DNA from: JAICMB01 sp035295125
Lineage (GTDB): Bacteria > Acidobacteriota > Terriglobia > Bryobacterales > Bryobacteraceae
Direction: 5' to 3'
NCBI GenBank assembly: GCA_035295125.1
Contig: DATGJP010000080.1
Span: forward strand, 1 to 64,000
DNA length: 64,000 bases
Below, piece after piece: positions 1-8,319 of the stretch. How positions within the stretch are numbered: position 1 is the stretch's first letter; the number at the start of each line of letters is the position of its first letter. The position numbers and the translations under genes were made by a program. The notes beneath the pieces were generated by a model, which was not told the DNA's origin, did no database searches, and was given only the letters and a program-made list of their open reading frames with translations.

Positions 1-24
1 CAAGGAGAGAAAGAGTTGTCAGAA

Positions 25-1888
25 GTTTCAATCCCCTTCGCTTCGGGGCACCTCCGCCACATCGCAAATTTTGCGATTACCCCCTGAAGAGCAGGTGGGT
101 TTCAATCCCCTTCGCTTCGGGGCACCTCCGCCACGTCATGATCGTGAAAGCCGGCGGGAAGATGTCCATCGTTTCAATCCCCTTCGCTTCGGGGCACCTC
201 CGCCACGACCTTCAGGACTGCATCTCAATCCTGAAACGCGATTGTTTCAATCCCCTTCGCTTCGGGGCACCTCCGCCACGTTAAAAGGAGGATATGATGG
301 CGCAACAGAGCCAGAGTTTCAATCCCCTTCGCTTCGGGGCACCTCCGCCACCGAAAAGGCTGATTGGCTCCGGCAGCGGTTCCCCGAGGGTTTCAATCCC
401 CTTCGCTTCGGGGCACCTCCGCCACTATAGGGAGCGGGCGAGAAAGATTGCCGAACACTTAGGTTTCAATCCCCTTCGCTTCGGGGCACCTCCGCCACAA
501 TCAACAGTGGGCGACGCCGAGTGCGGCCAGTTCAGTTTCAATCCCCTTCGCTTCGGGGCACCTCCGCCACTCGACTTCGGGTCGGCCGCCGTCTACTTAC
601 GGCAGCTGGTTTCAATCCCCTTCGCTTCGGGGCACCTCCGCCACGCTCAAACTAGACTATTCAGGTCTGGGCATTACGGTAGAGGTTTCAATCCCCTTCG
701 CTTCGGGGCACCTCCGCCACAAACCGAGGGAATTCCCGCCGCTGAATCTTCCTGAAAAGTTTCAATCCCCTTCGCTTCGGGGCACCTCCGCCACAAGTAA
801 TGGCTGGAGCGCGACGGGGACCATCACGGTCGTTTCAATCCCCTTCGCTTCGGGGCACCTCCGCCACGCGAATCGGACTGCGACGAACACCGCCACTACC
901 CCGGCGTTTCAATCCCCTTCGCTTCGGGGCACCTCCGCCACTTAAATAAAAGCTCTCCCTCAAAAGGGGAGAGGTCAGGTTTCAATCCCCTTCGCTTCGG
1001 GGCACCTCCGCCACAAAGAGAGTGGGGTGGTCACATGTGTTCATGCCACGGTTTCAATCCCCTTCGCTTCGGGGCACCTCCGCCACATACAACAGACGCA
1101 GAAACATGGCCACAGGAGGGCATGGTTTCAATCCCCTTCGCTTCGGGGCACCTCCGCCACATAAGAAGTGGAATAACGTCACCGACGTGGCTAACAACGT
1201 TTCAATCCCCTTCGCTTCGGGGCACCTCCGCCACGTTAAGCAGTGGTACGTCCAGGGGAGCATCATCCCCAGGTTTCAATCCCCTTCGCTTCGGGGCACC
1301 TCCGCCACATTGCGTTGACCATCGTGCACCGCGACAACCGGAAAGGTTTCAATCCCCTTCGCTTCGGGGCACCTCCGCCACATTTTGGTGAAACCTCCGT
1401 CCGCATCGCGGACGAAGAGTTTCAATCCCCTTCGCTTCGGGGCACCTCCGCCACCCAAGTCGTGGCCTCAGTCGGGCCACTGCAATACAGTTTCAATCCC
1501 CTTCGCTTCGGGGCACCTCCGCCACCCGCAAACCGGCCCAGCTGAGCTGGGCATCTCTCGAAAGTTTCAATCCCCTTCGCTTCGGGGCACCTCCGCCACG
1601 GACCACAAGCTGACTCTTCCGCAGGTGCGCCACTATGTTTCAATCCCCTTCGCTTCGGGGCACCTCCGCCACAAGCGACTGGGTGACCAGGCGCGCGGTT
1701 CGCGCTACCGTTTCAATCCCCTTCGCTTCGGGGCACCTCCGCCACGAATATGGTGGCCTGGTAAAGTCAATTGCCATTCGTTTCAATCCCCTTCGCTTCG
1801 GGGCACCTCCGCCACGGTACCACTCGCGGCGTGCCATAAACCGAACCGTAACGTTTCAATCCCCTTCGCTTCGGGGCACCTCCGCCAC
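25..1888 (-). CRISPR. CRISPR array, 26 repeats in window
   Basis: Twenty-six copies of a 36-bp repeat start at 25, 99, 171, 244 and so on to 1853, and I saw no difference between copies. The 25 complete spacers are 34-40 bp, mostly 36-38. On the plus strand each repeat begins GTTTCAATCC and ends CCTCCGCCAC, with a CCCC/GGGG stem in the middle. Read on the minus strand the repeat ends in ATTGAAAC, the usual 8-nt 5' handle of crRNAs, so the array is transcribed leftward, in the same direction as cas1-cas2. The newest spacers should therefore lie near 1853. A partial spacer fills 1-24, so the array continues beyond the window. Open frames across the array are artefacts of the periodicity. The match of this array to the type III effector genes is inferred from position, and no other array is in the window. 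Confidence 0.98.
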
Positions 1889-2121
1889 GGCCGTCCTTCC
1901 AACCTACTGTGGGTCAAGGGATTATAGGCGCAGTTTCCGCATTGAGTCAAGAGCGCTGTCGAAGAACTGTGGAAAACCCCATCGCGGGAAGTCGATATCA
2001 TAAATAAACCTTTACGCCGAATCGACTTATAGAGTTCCCCCACTCTCCATGGTCGCTCGACCTCTCTTCTCGTTCTCACTAAGGCCTTGTAGAGACTACC
2101 ATTAGGCCCCTTGTACCGCAT
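1889..2121 (-). promoter_or_regulatory. CRISPR leader region
   Basis: This 233-bp stretch lies between the cas2 stop codon and the first (newest) repeat and holds no convincing gene. Given the ATTGAAAC orientation of the repeats, it is where the array promoter and the spacer-integration leader should sit, transcribed leftward. I did not find a clear -10/-35 pair. The call rests on position and repeat orientation. Confidence 0.7.
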
Positions 2122-2397
2122 CTAAACCAGATAGAACTCCGGTTCACGGCTGACTTCGCCGGGTCCGTAAATCGCCACGTCCTCGACGCACCGTGCACAC
2201 AACTTATATACGCGAACCCGATCGTCCTTGGCAAGCCGGAGCGCTTCAATTTCCCTCAAGAGCCGCGCGTAAAGCTCCTCGTCCAGGAGGCACTCGAAAA
2301 CGGAGTCCTGTATCCTGGTGCCGAATCCCAGCAGCTTATCATGCAGCCTCTGGCGCAAGGAATCATTAATGATGTCGTAGCAGACCACGTAGAACAT
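2122..2397 (-). CDS. cas2: Cas2 adaptation protein
   Basis: At 91 residues this has the usual Cas2 size. It opens with the ferredoxin-like first strand and its acidic residue, MFYVVCYDI with Asp8, followed by the helix and the FGTRIQDSVFEC second strand typical of the family. Cas2 forms the dimer that bridges two Cas1 dimers in the integrase that inserts new spacers. The gene follows cas1 by 22 nt and is the last gene of the leftward adaptation operon, directly before the leader and array. Confidence 0.95.
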   Translation of the reverse strand: MFYVVCYDIINDSLRQRLHDKLLGFGTRIQDSVFECLLDEELYARLLREIEALRLAKDDRVRVYKLCARCVEDVAIYGPGEVSREPEFYLV

Positions 2398-2419
2398 GGC
2401 AACAGATCACGATGACGTC

Positions 2420-3508
2420 TTACACGGCGTTATGCGGTTCATAAGGGGAGCGGTCGCGAATTGCATCAACTAGCCGTCCGAGCTGCCGAAGAAAAATCGC
2501 GCGCCATCCTTTCGCATCTCCTTCCTCCGCATCGGGCGCGAAATTACCGTTCAACGATTTCTCATAGGCGGCGATCAGCTTACGTAGAGCATCGCGGCCC
2601 AGGCGCAGACCACGTTCCTCAAGATCAATGAAATCCCCTGCCTTTATCGTTCCCTGGTTAATGAGACGCAGTACGAGACGGTCGACAATCAGGTGACGGA
2701 ATTCTTCGACCCAGTCGCAAGCCAACGAAGGGCGATCGGCATCCGGTTGATGGTAGAAGCCTGCGGCCGGATCGAGACCGGCAGCCTCAATGAGTCCGTT
2801 CAATTCGTTGGTAAGAAGCGTATAGCCGATATTCAAAAGAATGTTTATGGGCGTGGTGGCTCCCCGCTTTTCGCGCCCCTCGAAAGGTATCGCGGATTTA
2901 TTCCAGCGGCGGAAGAGATCGAAATACGCCCGGGCGGCCGAACCTTCAACGCCCCGCAGGCCATCGATAGATGCTTCCCCAACCTGGTCGAGCGCCGCGC
3001 GAAGCAGCGTGGCGCCGTCGCCGAGAGTTTCGGCTAGATTGTGCTTCGCAAACGAGGAAGCAACATGCCGGGCCGCAAGGATCTTGGCGCGCACGACGGC
3101 GCGTGAGAACGCCAGCGAGAAGGTCAGGTCACGAGTGAGCTCCCACTGGCGAGCACGAAGGCGCCCACCGCACTCCGCCGGCGGCTGGAGACGGCCGCGA
3201 TAGGCACCCTGCCCGCTAAAAAACGCCAGCCACACCCCTTCCTCCAGCAGACTGCGGAGACACTGAGAGGAGACCTGCACGTTGCCGTAGCACAAGACTC
3301 CCTGAAGTTTGAGAACGGAAAGTTCCCGAAGCAGTTCTTTCTTACGCGTGATGCGCAGACGATTGCCCGCGCGGCGAAGCATGATTCCCGGTTCGGTCAG
3401 GTACAGGAACCGGGAATGAGCTTCGGCGGCGGAACTGCGTTCCGCATCGATAGGAGCCGTGCGCGAGGTCAAGTCATGAGTCGCGGCGGACCATTGAATG
3501 AGTTCCAT
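2420..3508 (-). CDS. cas1: Cas1 integrase, encoded next to a reverse transcriptase
   Basis: This is the spacer integrase, 362 residues from the ATG at 3508, close to the usual length. The family's metal ligands can be placed at Glu188 (GVEGSAARAYF), His253 (GFYHQ) and Asp265 (ACDWVEEFR). An AGGAG ribosome-binding site sits 6 nt upstream of this ATG, which decides the start. The open frame extends 105 more codons upstream to 3823, but there it only shadows the reverse transcriptase. The RT stop at 3510-3512 is one base from the cas1 start, so the two are almost certainly translationally coupled. Together with Cas2 and the RT it would form a complex able to take spacers from RNA as well as DNA; that function is inferred from known RT-Cas1 systems. 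Confidence 0.95.
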   Translation of the reverse strand: MELIQWSAATHDLTSRTAPIDAERSSAAEAHSRFLYLTEPGIMLRRAGNRLRITRKKELLRELSVLKLQGVLCYGNVQVSSQCLRSLLEEGVWLAFFSGQGAYRGRLQPPAECGGRLRARQWELTRDLTFSLAFSRAVVRAKILAARHVASSFAKHNLAETLGDGATLLRAALDQVGEASIDGLRGVEGSAARAYFDLFRRWNKSAIPFEGREKRGATTPINILLNIGYTLLTNELNGLIEAAGLDPAAGFYHQPDADRPSLACDWVEEFRHLIVDRLVLRLINQGTIKAGDFIDLEERGLRLGRDALRKLIAAYEKSLNGNFAPDAEEGDAKGWRAIFLRQLGRLVDAIRDRSPYEPHNAV

Positions 3509-3509
3509 G

Positions 3510-4613
3510 TTATCTCCTGGGGGCCCGCGAGAGAGGCATCGGCGGCGGGCCGGCAAGTGCGACGAGGAATGGTGAGCGTGGCGTCGCTGGTCTTGCCACC
3601 TCGCTGATCGAGTTCGCGTGAGGCTGCCAGGTCCAGGGCAAGATTCGCAGGGACCCCGAACGCCAGGCACGCAACAAAGCAGCAGGTAGGACAGGCGCCA
3701 CGTACACGGGTTTTCGGGGTGTCTTGCGTTTTTCGAACGGGAGCAGGATAGAAGAACCACGGATCTCCGCGCCCAAAAAGCGAAATCCCTGAGCAAACGA
3801 GGTGACATGGGTCTTTTCAGCATTCAGCTCGAGGCCCAGACTCGAGAGAGCTTGTTCCGCGACACCCCGGCCATGTTCGAGGTCGAAGGGCGTACGCGCG
3901 AGCAACAGGAAGTCATCCGCATATCGAATCAATCTCACTTTGGCGCGCCGGATATGCTCGTCGAATTCGTCGAGATAGAGGTTCGCAAGGATAGGCGAGA
4001 GCGGAGAGCCCTGCGGAACCCCGCACTGCATCACGCCGACGCGTTCACCGTCCCAAACTGCGGCTCCGATCCAGAGTTCACACCACCTCACGAGCGGCGA
4101 TGAATCACCAAGCCACTGGCGCAGCCGCGCGAGTAAAACAGTGTGCGAAATGGAATCGAAGAAGGACCGGATGTCTGCGTCGAGAATCCAAACAAAACCT
4201 TCGGATCGGAGTTGCGCCAGCGCTCGAAGCGCGTCGTGAACGCCGAGTCCGGACCGGTAGGCGAAACTGGCGGCGTCGAAGGAAGGGTTTAGGCGGGCGG
4301 CGATCCAGGAAGCGGCGGCGGAAAGGATAATGCGGTCAGCAACAGAAGGCACCAGCAACAGACGGGGGCTGCCGTTCTTTTTTTCGAGTTCAGCGACGCG
4401 CAAGGGAAGCGGTGTGTATTCGTTGCGGGCCAGACGGGAAGTGAGCCGGTTTAAAAGCAGATCGGCGGATCTGGCAAAACGCCTCACCGGCATTCCATCG
4501 ACGCCCGGCATGCCGGCACGCTCTTGGACCCGACTCCAGGCGGAGTGCAGGTCGAGTTGGGACGCGAGAAGCCGCGAAGGTACATTTGCGATCGCGCGGC
4601 CTGGCAGACTCAT
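3510..4613 (-). CDS. CRISPR-associated reverse transcriptase
   Basis: A 367-residue reverse transcriptase of the group II intron-like type. Motif A is at 145-153 (DADIRSFFD), GVPQGSPLSP at 198-207, and the catalytic YADD at 231-234, so all three metal-binding aspartates are present. There is no intron RNA, maturase domain or HNH endonuclease around it, and it abuts cas1. It therefore belongs to the CRISPR-linked RTs that feed RNA-derived DNA to Cas1-Cas2. In many relatives the RT is fused to Cas1, and some also carry Cas6; here RT and Cas1 are separate genes one base apart. Its ATG overlaps the stop of the upstream gene (ATGA). Confidence 0.95.
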   Translation of the reverse strand: MSLPGRAIANVPSRLLASQLDLHSAWSRVQERAGMPGVDGMPVRRFARSADLLLNRLTSRLARNEYTPLPLRVAELEKKNGSPRLLLVPSVADRIILSAAASWIAARLNPSFDAASFAYRSGLGVHDALRALAQLRSEGFVWILDADIRSFFDSISHTVLLARLRQWLGDSSPLVRWCELWIGAAVWDGERVGVMQCGVPQGSPLSPILANLYLDEFDEHIRRAKVRLIRYADDFLLLARTPFDLEHGRGVAEQALSSLGLELNAEKTHVTSFAQGFRFLGAEIRGSSILLPFEKRKTPRKPVYVAPVLPAALLRAWRSGSLRILPWTWQPHANSISEVARPATPRSPFLVALAGPPPMPLSRAPRR

Positions 4614-5047
4614 GGGTCCTCCTTTGTCCCAGGTGAGGAAGGGCGTCGTCCGGCATCGGAAGCCCGATTTACCCCGGCGGTGAATTCCGAGAAGGCGCGC
4701 TCCTTCATTGCGTCAACGATTTCAGGCGGAATGCGGCCGCGCAGGAGTTCGATTCGTTCGATTTGAGCGATAAATTCGTGAGCCAAGTCGAGGTGAACGC
4801 GATTGAGGAGCGCTAAGCGAACGACTTGTCCTCGTGCGCGCAGTTCGAACTTTGCCGCGCTGGCTGCCTCGTGCGCCCTAACTGCCGCCACCGATGCAAG
4901 AGCGCGGCCGGCGGCCCGCATGACTTCAATGTTGTCGCGGAAGATGTCGACACCGGTTTGCAGGCGAGCAGGGAGCACAGGACGCGCAGCATCCCCGGGA
5001 CGCTCGGGGTTCGCCGGCGCCAGCTTAATGAGATTTGGGCGAGCCAT
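4610..5047 (-). CDS. Small helical protein of the RT-Cas1-Cas2 operon
   Basis: A 145-residue protein of unknown function from the ATG at 5047 (MARPNLIK). The frame stays open to 5293, but that part overlaps the upstream membrane-protein gene and has out-of-frame composition, so I chose the internal start. Residues 30-115 are predicted mostly helical, rich in Ala, Arg, Glu and Leu, with an acidic/basic heptad-like pattern (IEVMRAAGRALASVAAV). The tail is polar and probably disordered. It overlaps the RT start by 4 nt and the upstream gene's end by 23 nt, so it is translated with the adaptation genes. I do not recognise a family. A role in spacer acquisition is inferred from the coupling only. 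Confidence 0.75.
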   Translation of the reverse strand: MARPNLIKLAPANPERPGDAARPVLPARLQTGVDIFRDNIEVMRAAGRALASVAAVRAHEAASAAKFELRARGQVVRLALLNRVHLDLAHEFIAQIERIELLRGRIPPEIVDAMKERAFSEFTAGVNRASDAGRRPSSPGTKEDP

Positions 5048-5588
5048 AGTATTTAGAGAACGTTGCGGCAGTCGATTCCGCGTCTGAGATTTCAGCCGCA
5101 AGGAGTGCGCGGTCGAGTGGCTGGCGGTCACCGGTTTGGCCATGCAAGAGGTGTGTAAAAGCGGCGCGTGCCCAGGGAGCCAGCCCGTCGGCGAGGAGGA
5201 TTTCCGCAGTGACTGCTGCGCGGGCCCGACGCCAGCGTGCCAGCCGCGCTGCCCAGTTCTCGGAACGTTCCGGCGCCAGGGCAAGCAGTGCAAGCAAGCT
5301 TTCGCCTATGAGCCCGGCACCCGTGCAGGCTAGAGATGGGCAGGTGATCGGCAACCCCACGGAAAAGCTACGTAGGCTGAGAATGAAGGAAACGACGGCG
5401 AGTACCCAACCGCGCCGGTGAACGCAGGCGAGCAGCCAGCACGCATGCAGGGCGACAGAGACCAGGATGCCAGCGAGGGGCGCGATACGCCAAGGCAACT
5501 GGGCAGCCAAACCGATTCCTGCAATGATGGCGATCGGAGGAGCCAGCGCAATGAGCGGCCACAGAAAAGGGGAGCGGAGTCGGTTCAT
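5025..5588 (-). CDS. Membrane protein heading the CRISPR adaptation operon
   Basis: A 187-residue protein whose first 105 residues hold three or four hydrophobic segments (about 8-30, 34-56, 60-80 and 85-106). They are followed by a soluble, Ala/Arg-rich helical tail. I recognise no family. It is the first gene of the leftward operon and overlaps the next gene by 23 nt, which in turn overlaps the RT. It starts 62 bp from the divergent Card1-like nuclease gene, so the promoters of both units lie in 5589-5650. A membrane component in an RT-Cas1-Cas2 operon is unusual. It could anchor the adaptation complex or be a defence effector; neither is shown by the sequence. Confidence 0.75.
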   Translation of the reverse strand: MNRLRSPFLWPLIALAPPIAIIAGIGLAAQLPWRIAPLAGILVSVALHACWLLACVHRRGWVLAVVSFILSLRSFSVGLPITCPSLACTGAGLIGESLLALLALAPERSENWAARLARWRRARAAVTAEILLADGLAPWARAAFTHLLHGQTGDRQPLDRALLAAEISDAESTAATFSKYYGSPKSH

Positions 5589-5650
5589 GGACGAATAACG
5601 GCGCGCGAGCGGAAACCTTATCGTTGGAAGCGCGCGTATAATAGTCCGTC

Positions 5651-7141
5651 ATGAAAAGGCGCATTTACGCGATCGCGACGGGGCAGAATCAGGCGAATTT
5701 GCCTTCAATTCTCTGCCTGGGGCAGCCCAAACGGGATACGGTGGTCTGGCTGGAGACCCCGAAGGCGAGCGCCGAGAAGTGGGCGGAGGGTGCGTGGCGC
5801 GTGTTGGTGAAACGTGGGTTCACCCAGGAAAAGCTTCCGTTGGATGATGCTGTGGGACTCTCGCCGGCGCGTATGCAGGGCTTTCTGATGGTGGATATCG
5901 GCAGATTTCCGGACGCGGAGCCGGTTTTCGTATTAAACGGCGGCTTGAAACAGCACGCACTCGGGGTGGACCGCGCGGCTCTCGCCTCCGAGAGATTACG
6001 GTTGGCCTACAGCGACATCGGTCCGGCCGAAATCCGAGTGCTGGAGCCCAACGCGGAGGCGTGGGTCACAGAGCCTATCAGACGTTATCTGAGTTTTGAG
6101 GATTGGCTGGATTTGAACGGCTACGCGCATTTTGGAAAGCCGCCGTACAACCGGCTTTGGCCCCGACCGGCGGAACTAATGATCGCACCGGGCATTTTTG
6201 CGCGCTATCGCGGCGATGCGGAACTGCGGCGTCTCGTGACACGGGTCTATCGCGAACTGGTCCGGGATGCGGATTCAGCGGCAGCTCGGGAAATGCCATC
6301 TGTGTCTTCGTGGTTGCCGTTGAAGCCTGGACGGGCGGAGGAGTGGGAAAAGATCGTACGAGACACGATGGGGCTGGATCCGGCGACGGCCCCAGAGTTG
6401 GTGGATGTGAAGGGTCGGAGATTCGAAAGGATCGCGGGATTCTTCCGGAAGATCGGATACGAGTGCCAGTTCGAGAACCTGGACTGTGCCGTTACCGATG
6501 AGGAAGTAGCGTTGCTGGCGAACGACGGGTGGCTGATGCCCGGCCTGCATCGGCGTGTCTTGACGCGCGAGGACCTGACGCGGCCGGCGTTCGGGAGATT
6601 CTTCGAATCGGCGGTGGCACAGCGCGTAGTCGAGTTTTTGGAGAATCATCCGGAGTCGGCGGAATCGGTGGCGGAGGTGCGCCTGGGGGCGGAAGTGGCG
6701 CGATTGGGCGTCGAGCACGCGGCAGCAGCCGAGTACGACGTCGCAATTCTTCTAAAGAACGCGATTCTGATTCATCTCGAATGCAAGGCATACCGGAAAC
6801 TGAACAAGAAAGATGACTTCTCGCGTCTCGCACAATGGCAGCAGGTTGGGAAGTCGACGGTGGTGCAGGCCATCTGCGCACCGCTCTTCACAGACATGGT
6901 CGAGAATGAGAGCTTTGAGGCGGCGCACCAGATCCGAATGAGAGTGGAAGAATACCGGTCGCTCAGCCCGAACTTCGATTTCATTGCATATACGGCGGAA
7001 GGGCAGCCATTGGAATACAAGTGGAGCGGGGCAAATGTTAGCGTGGTGTCGTTTGAGGAAAAGCTGGCGAAGATGCTAAAGCCCTATTGTAGGAACTCAA
7101 TGGAAGAGAAAGCGGCAACAGTGCAGCCGGCTCAAAGATGA
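5651..7141 (+). CDS. CARF-domain PD-(D/E)XK nuclease, Card1/Can2-like
   Basis: A 496-residue ancillary effector of type III CRISPR. The N-terminal 130 residues look like the CARF domain of the DUF1887 family: a first strand and glycine-containing loop (IYAIATGQNQANLPSIL) and a later loop at 96-100 (NGGLK) in the place of the usual N-TGG-K motif. The C-terminal third is a PD-(D/E)XK nuclease with Asp363 and, 14 residues on, Glu377-Cys-Lys379 (IHLECKAYRK), a complete catalytic set. Proteins of this build bind cyclic oligoadenylate made by Cas10 and then cut DNA and/or RNA. The ligand here cannot be read from the sequence. It is transcribed alone, away from the cas1 operon. Confidence 0.8.
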   Translation: MKRRIYAIATGQNQANLPSILCLGQPKRDTVVWLETPKASAEKWAEGAWRVLVKRGFTQEKLPLDDAVGLSPARMQGFLMVDIGRFPDAEPVFVLNGGLKQHALGVDRAALASERLRLAYSDIGPAEIRVLEPNAEAWVTEPIRRYLSFEDWLDLNGYAHFGKPPYNRLWPRPAELMIAPGIFARYRGDAELRRLVTRVYRELVRDADSAAAREMPSVSSWLPLKPGRAEEWEKIVRDTMGLDPATAPELVDVKGRRFERIAGFFRKIGYECQFENLDCAVTDEEVALLANDGWLMPGLHRRVLTREDLTRPAFGRFFESAVAQRVVEFLENHPESAESVAEVRLGAEVARLGVEHAAAAEYDVAILLKNAILIHLECKAYRKLNKKDDFSRLAQWQQVGKSTVVQAICAPLFTDMVENESFEAAHQIRMRVEEYRSLSPNFDFIAYTAEGQPLEYKWSGANVSVVSFEEKLAKMLKPYCRNSMEEKAATVQPAQR

Positions 7142-7481
7142 AACGTCCTGCCGGATCGCGGATACGGCGCGTATCGAAGTAAAGGAGTTCGGGAAGCGGA
7201 TGGCCGGACTCAATAACATCGAAAACCGCGGCGATCCAAAGTGCAGTATGGCCACCGAGGAGTGCCGAGTGGCCAAGCTCGGCGACCTGGCGCAGGCGCC
7301 GGGCGAGTGTGCGGCGTGCAGCAAGTAACCCGTCCGCCCCGGGTTCGATCTCGACACCTTGGGCGAACGGCTCCAGCGCATAGCCATATTGAGCGGCGAG
7401 TAAGATCTCGCGATCGGGCTGCTCGTGAAGAGTGAGATTGCGTAGGAATCGCATCGGCACACGGTACGGGTAACGGCACAA
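7038..7481 (-). CDS. Hypothetical protein downstream of the sigma factor
   Basis: A 147-residue frame beginning with TTG at 7481, or more likely ATG at 7454. Residues 10-115 have balanced, protein-like composition with alternating strands and helices (HSALLGGHTALWIAAV, then PLPELLYFDTRRIRD). The last 34 residues overlap the 3' end of the convergent nuclease gene and look less credible. It also overlaps, in another frame, the last 270 nt of the sigma-factor frame. Composition favours this frame as the real coding one in 7142-7454. I recognise no family. Its position between a sigma factor and a CARF nuclease suggests a small CRISPR-linked protein, but that is a guess. Confidence 0.45.
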   Translation of the reverse strand: MCRYPYRVPMRFLRNLTLHEQPDREILLAAQYGYALEPFAQGVEIEPGADGLLAARRTLARRLRQVAELGHSALLGGHTALWIAAVFDVIESGHPLPELLYFDTRRIRDPAGRFIFEPAALLPLSLPLSSYNRALASSPAFPQTTPR

Positions 7482-8169
7482 CAGCGGAAACCTTACTGAA
7501 CGCGCTGAAGGGCGGGCTCAATCCGGATGGATTCAGCGCCGGATACTCGCCGAAGACTTCCGCCTCGACCTCCTTCCAGATCTTACGCAAGCGGTTGAAA
7601 GCCGCGTGCACGGCGTTTCGGTTACGGCATAGCTTCCCGGCGATCTGAGCGATGTAAAGTTCTCGCTCACCAGGCGCCAGGTCACGATTGCCCCAAACCA
7701 CACTGACGATGAAGGAGTAGCGGTTTGCGAGATCAACACCGCACTCGGCTTGAGCCAACTCATGGAGCGCGTTCATGAGGTTCCGGTTGACGCGCGCATC
7801 TACGAGGGCGAAAAAGCCACGCAGTCTTTCAGACAGGACATGTCCGAGAACGCAATCATCGAGGCGGATGGGGGCCGGGATCGTGTCGATCGGATCGGCG
7901 GATTCGTCCTTGGACGAGTCAGGAACAGGGGAGCAGGTGCGTCTGCGTAAGGACGCTTCACGGCGCCAGCGATCCTTCGCGCACTGGACGCACATGATGA
8001 GGAAAAGGTTTAGCGAGTTCGGTGGGTCTTGAATACGACCCCCGTCGACAGCCCGTAAGAACTTGATAGCACCGTCGTTGACGGCGTCCTCAGCGAGGTC
8101 AAAGTAACCGAGGTGGATGAGATGCCGCTTGGCGATGAACCACCACGCAGCTAGATAGTCGTGTCCCAT
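7210..8169 (-). CDS. ECF-type RNA polymerase sigma factor in the CRISPR locus
   Basis: The 319-residue frame starts at the ATG at 8169 with AAGGAGG six bases upstream. Residues 1-75 resemble sigma region 2 (GYFDLAEDAVNDGAIKFLRA, then the basic KDRWRREASLRRR). Residues 160-205 resemble region 4, with a helix-turn-helix (ELYIAQIAGKLCRNRNAVHA). The last 100 residues are rich in Arg, Cys, Pro and Ser and read like an out-of-frame extension across the next coding frame. The natural end may be near 7500, so a lost stop or a frameshift is possible. A gene with an anti-sigma-like zinc finger lies 150 bp upstream on the same strand. Likely role: transcription control of the defence locus; the target promoters are unknown. 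Confidence 0.65.
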   Translation of the reverse strand: MGHDYLAAWWFIAKRHLIHLGYFDLAEDAVNDGAIKFLRAVDGGRIQDPPNSLNLFLIMCVQCAKDRWRREASLRRRTCSPVPDSSKDESADPIDTIPAPIRLDDCVLGHVLSERLRGFFALVDARVNRNLMNALHELAQAECGVDLANRYSFIVSVVWGNRDLAPGERELYIAQIAGKLCRNRNAVHAAFNRLRKIWKEVEAEVFGEYPALNPSGLSPPFSAFSKVSAVVPLPVPCADAIPTQSHSSRAARSRDLTRRSIWLCAGAVRPRCRDRTRGGRVTCCTPHTRPAPAPGRRAWPLGTPRWPYCTLDRRGFRCY

Positions 8170-8319
8170 AACGAGCCTCCTTAAAGAAGTTTTTGGTCGG
8201 ACAGAGCGTTTTTGCCCTGTTCAATTCGTTATGGGAATACCAGCGCTGAAAACACGCCAGCCATTATGATAAGCGGGGAGCGAAGGCGCGTCAAGGGGAG
8301 AATCTAGGAAGGCTGGGGG

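Noticed and set aside
71..1927. Open reading frames across the CRISPR array on both strands
   Set aside because: They arise from the repeat unit lacking stops in several frames; the same peptide recurs once per repeat.
3509..3823. Upstream extension of cas1
   Set aside because: It overlaps the RT in another frame, is Arg/Ser/Cys-rich, and a good ribosome-binding site marks the start at 3508.
3510..4613. RT as part of a group II intron
   Set aside because: No intron RNA domains, endonuclease or maturase X domain were seen, and it is coupled to cas1.
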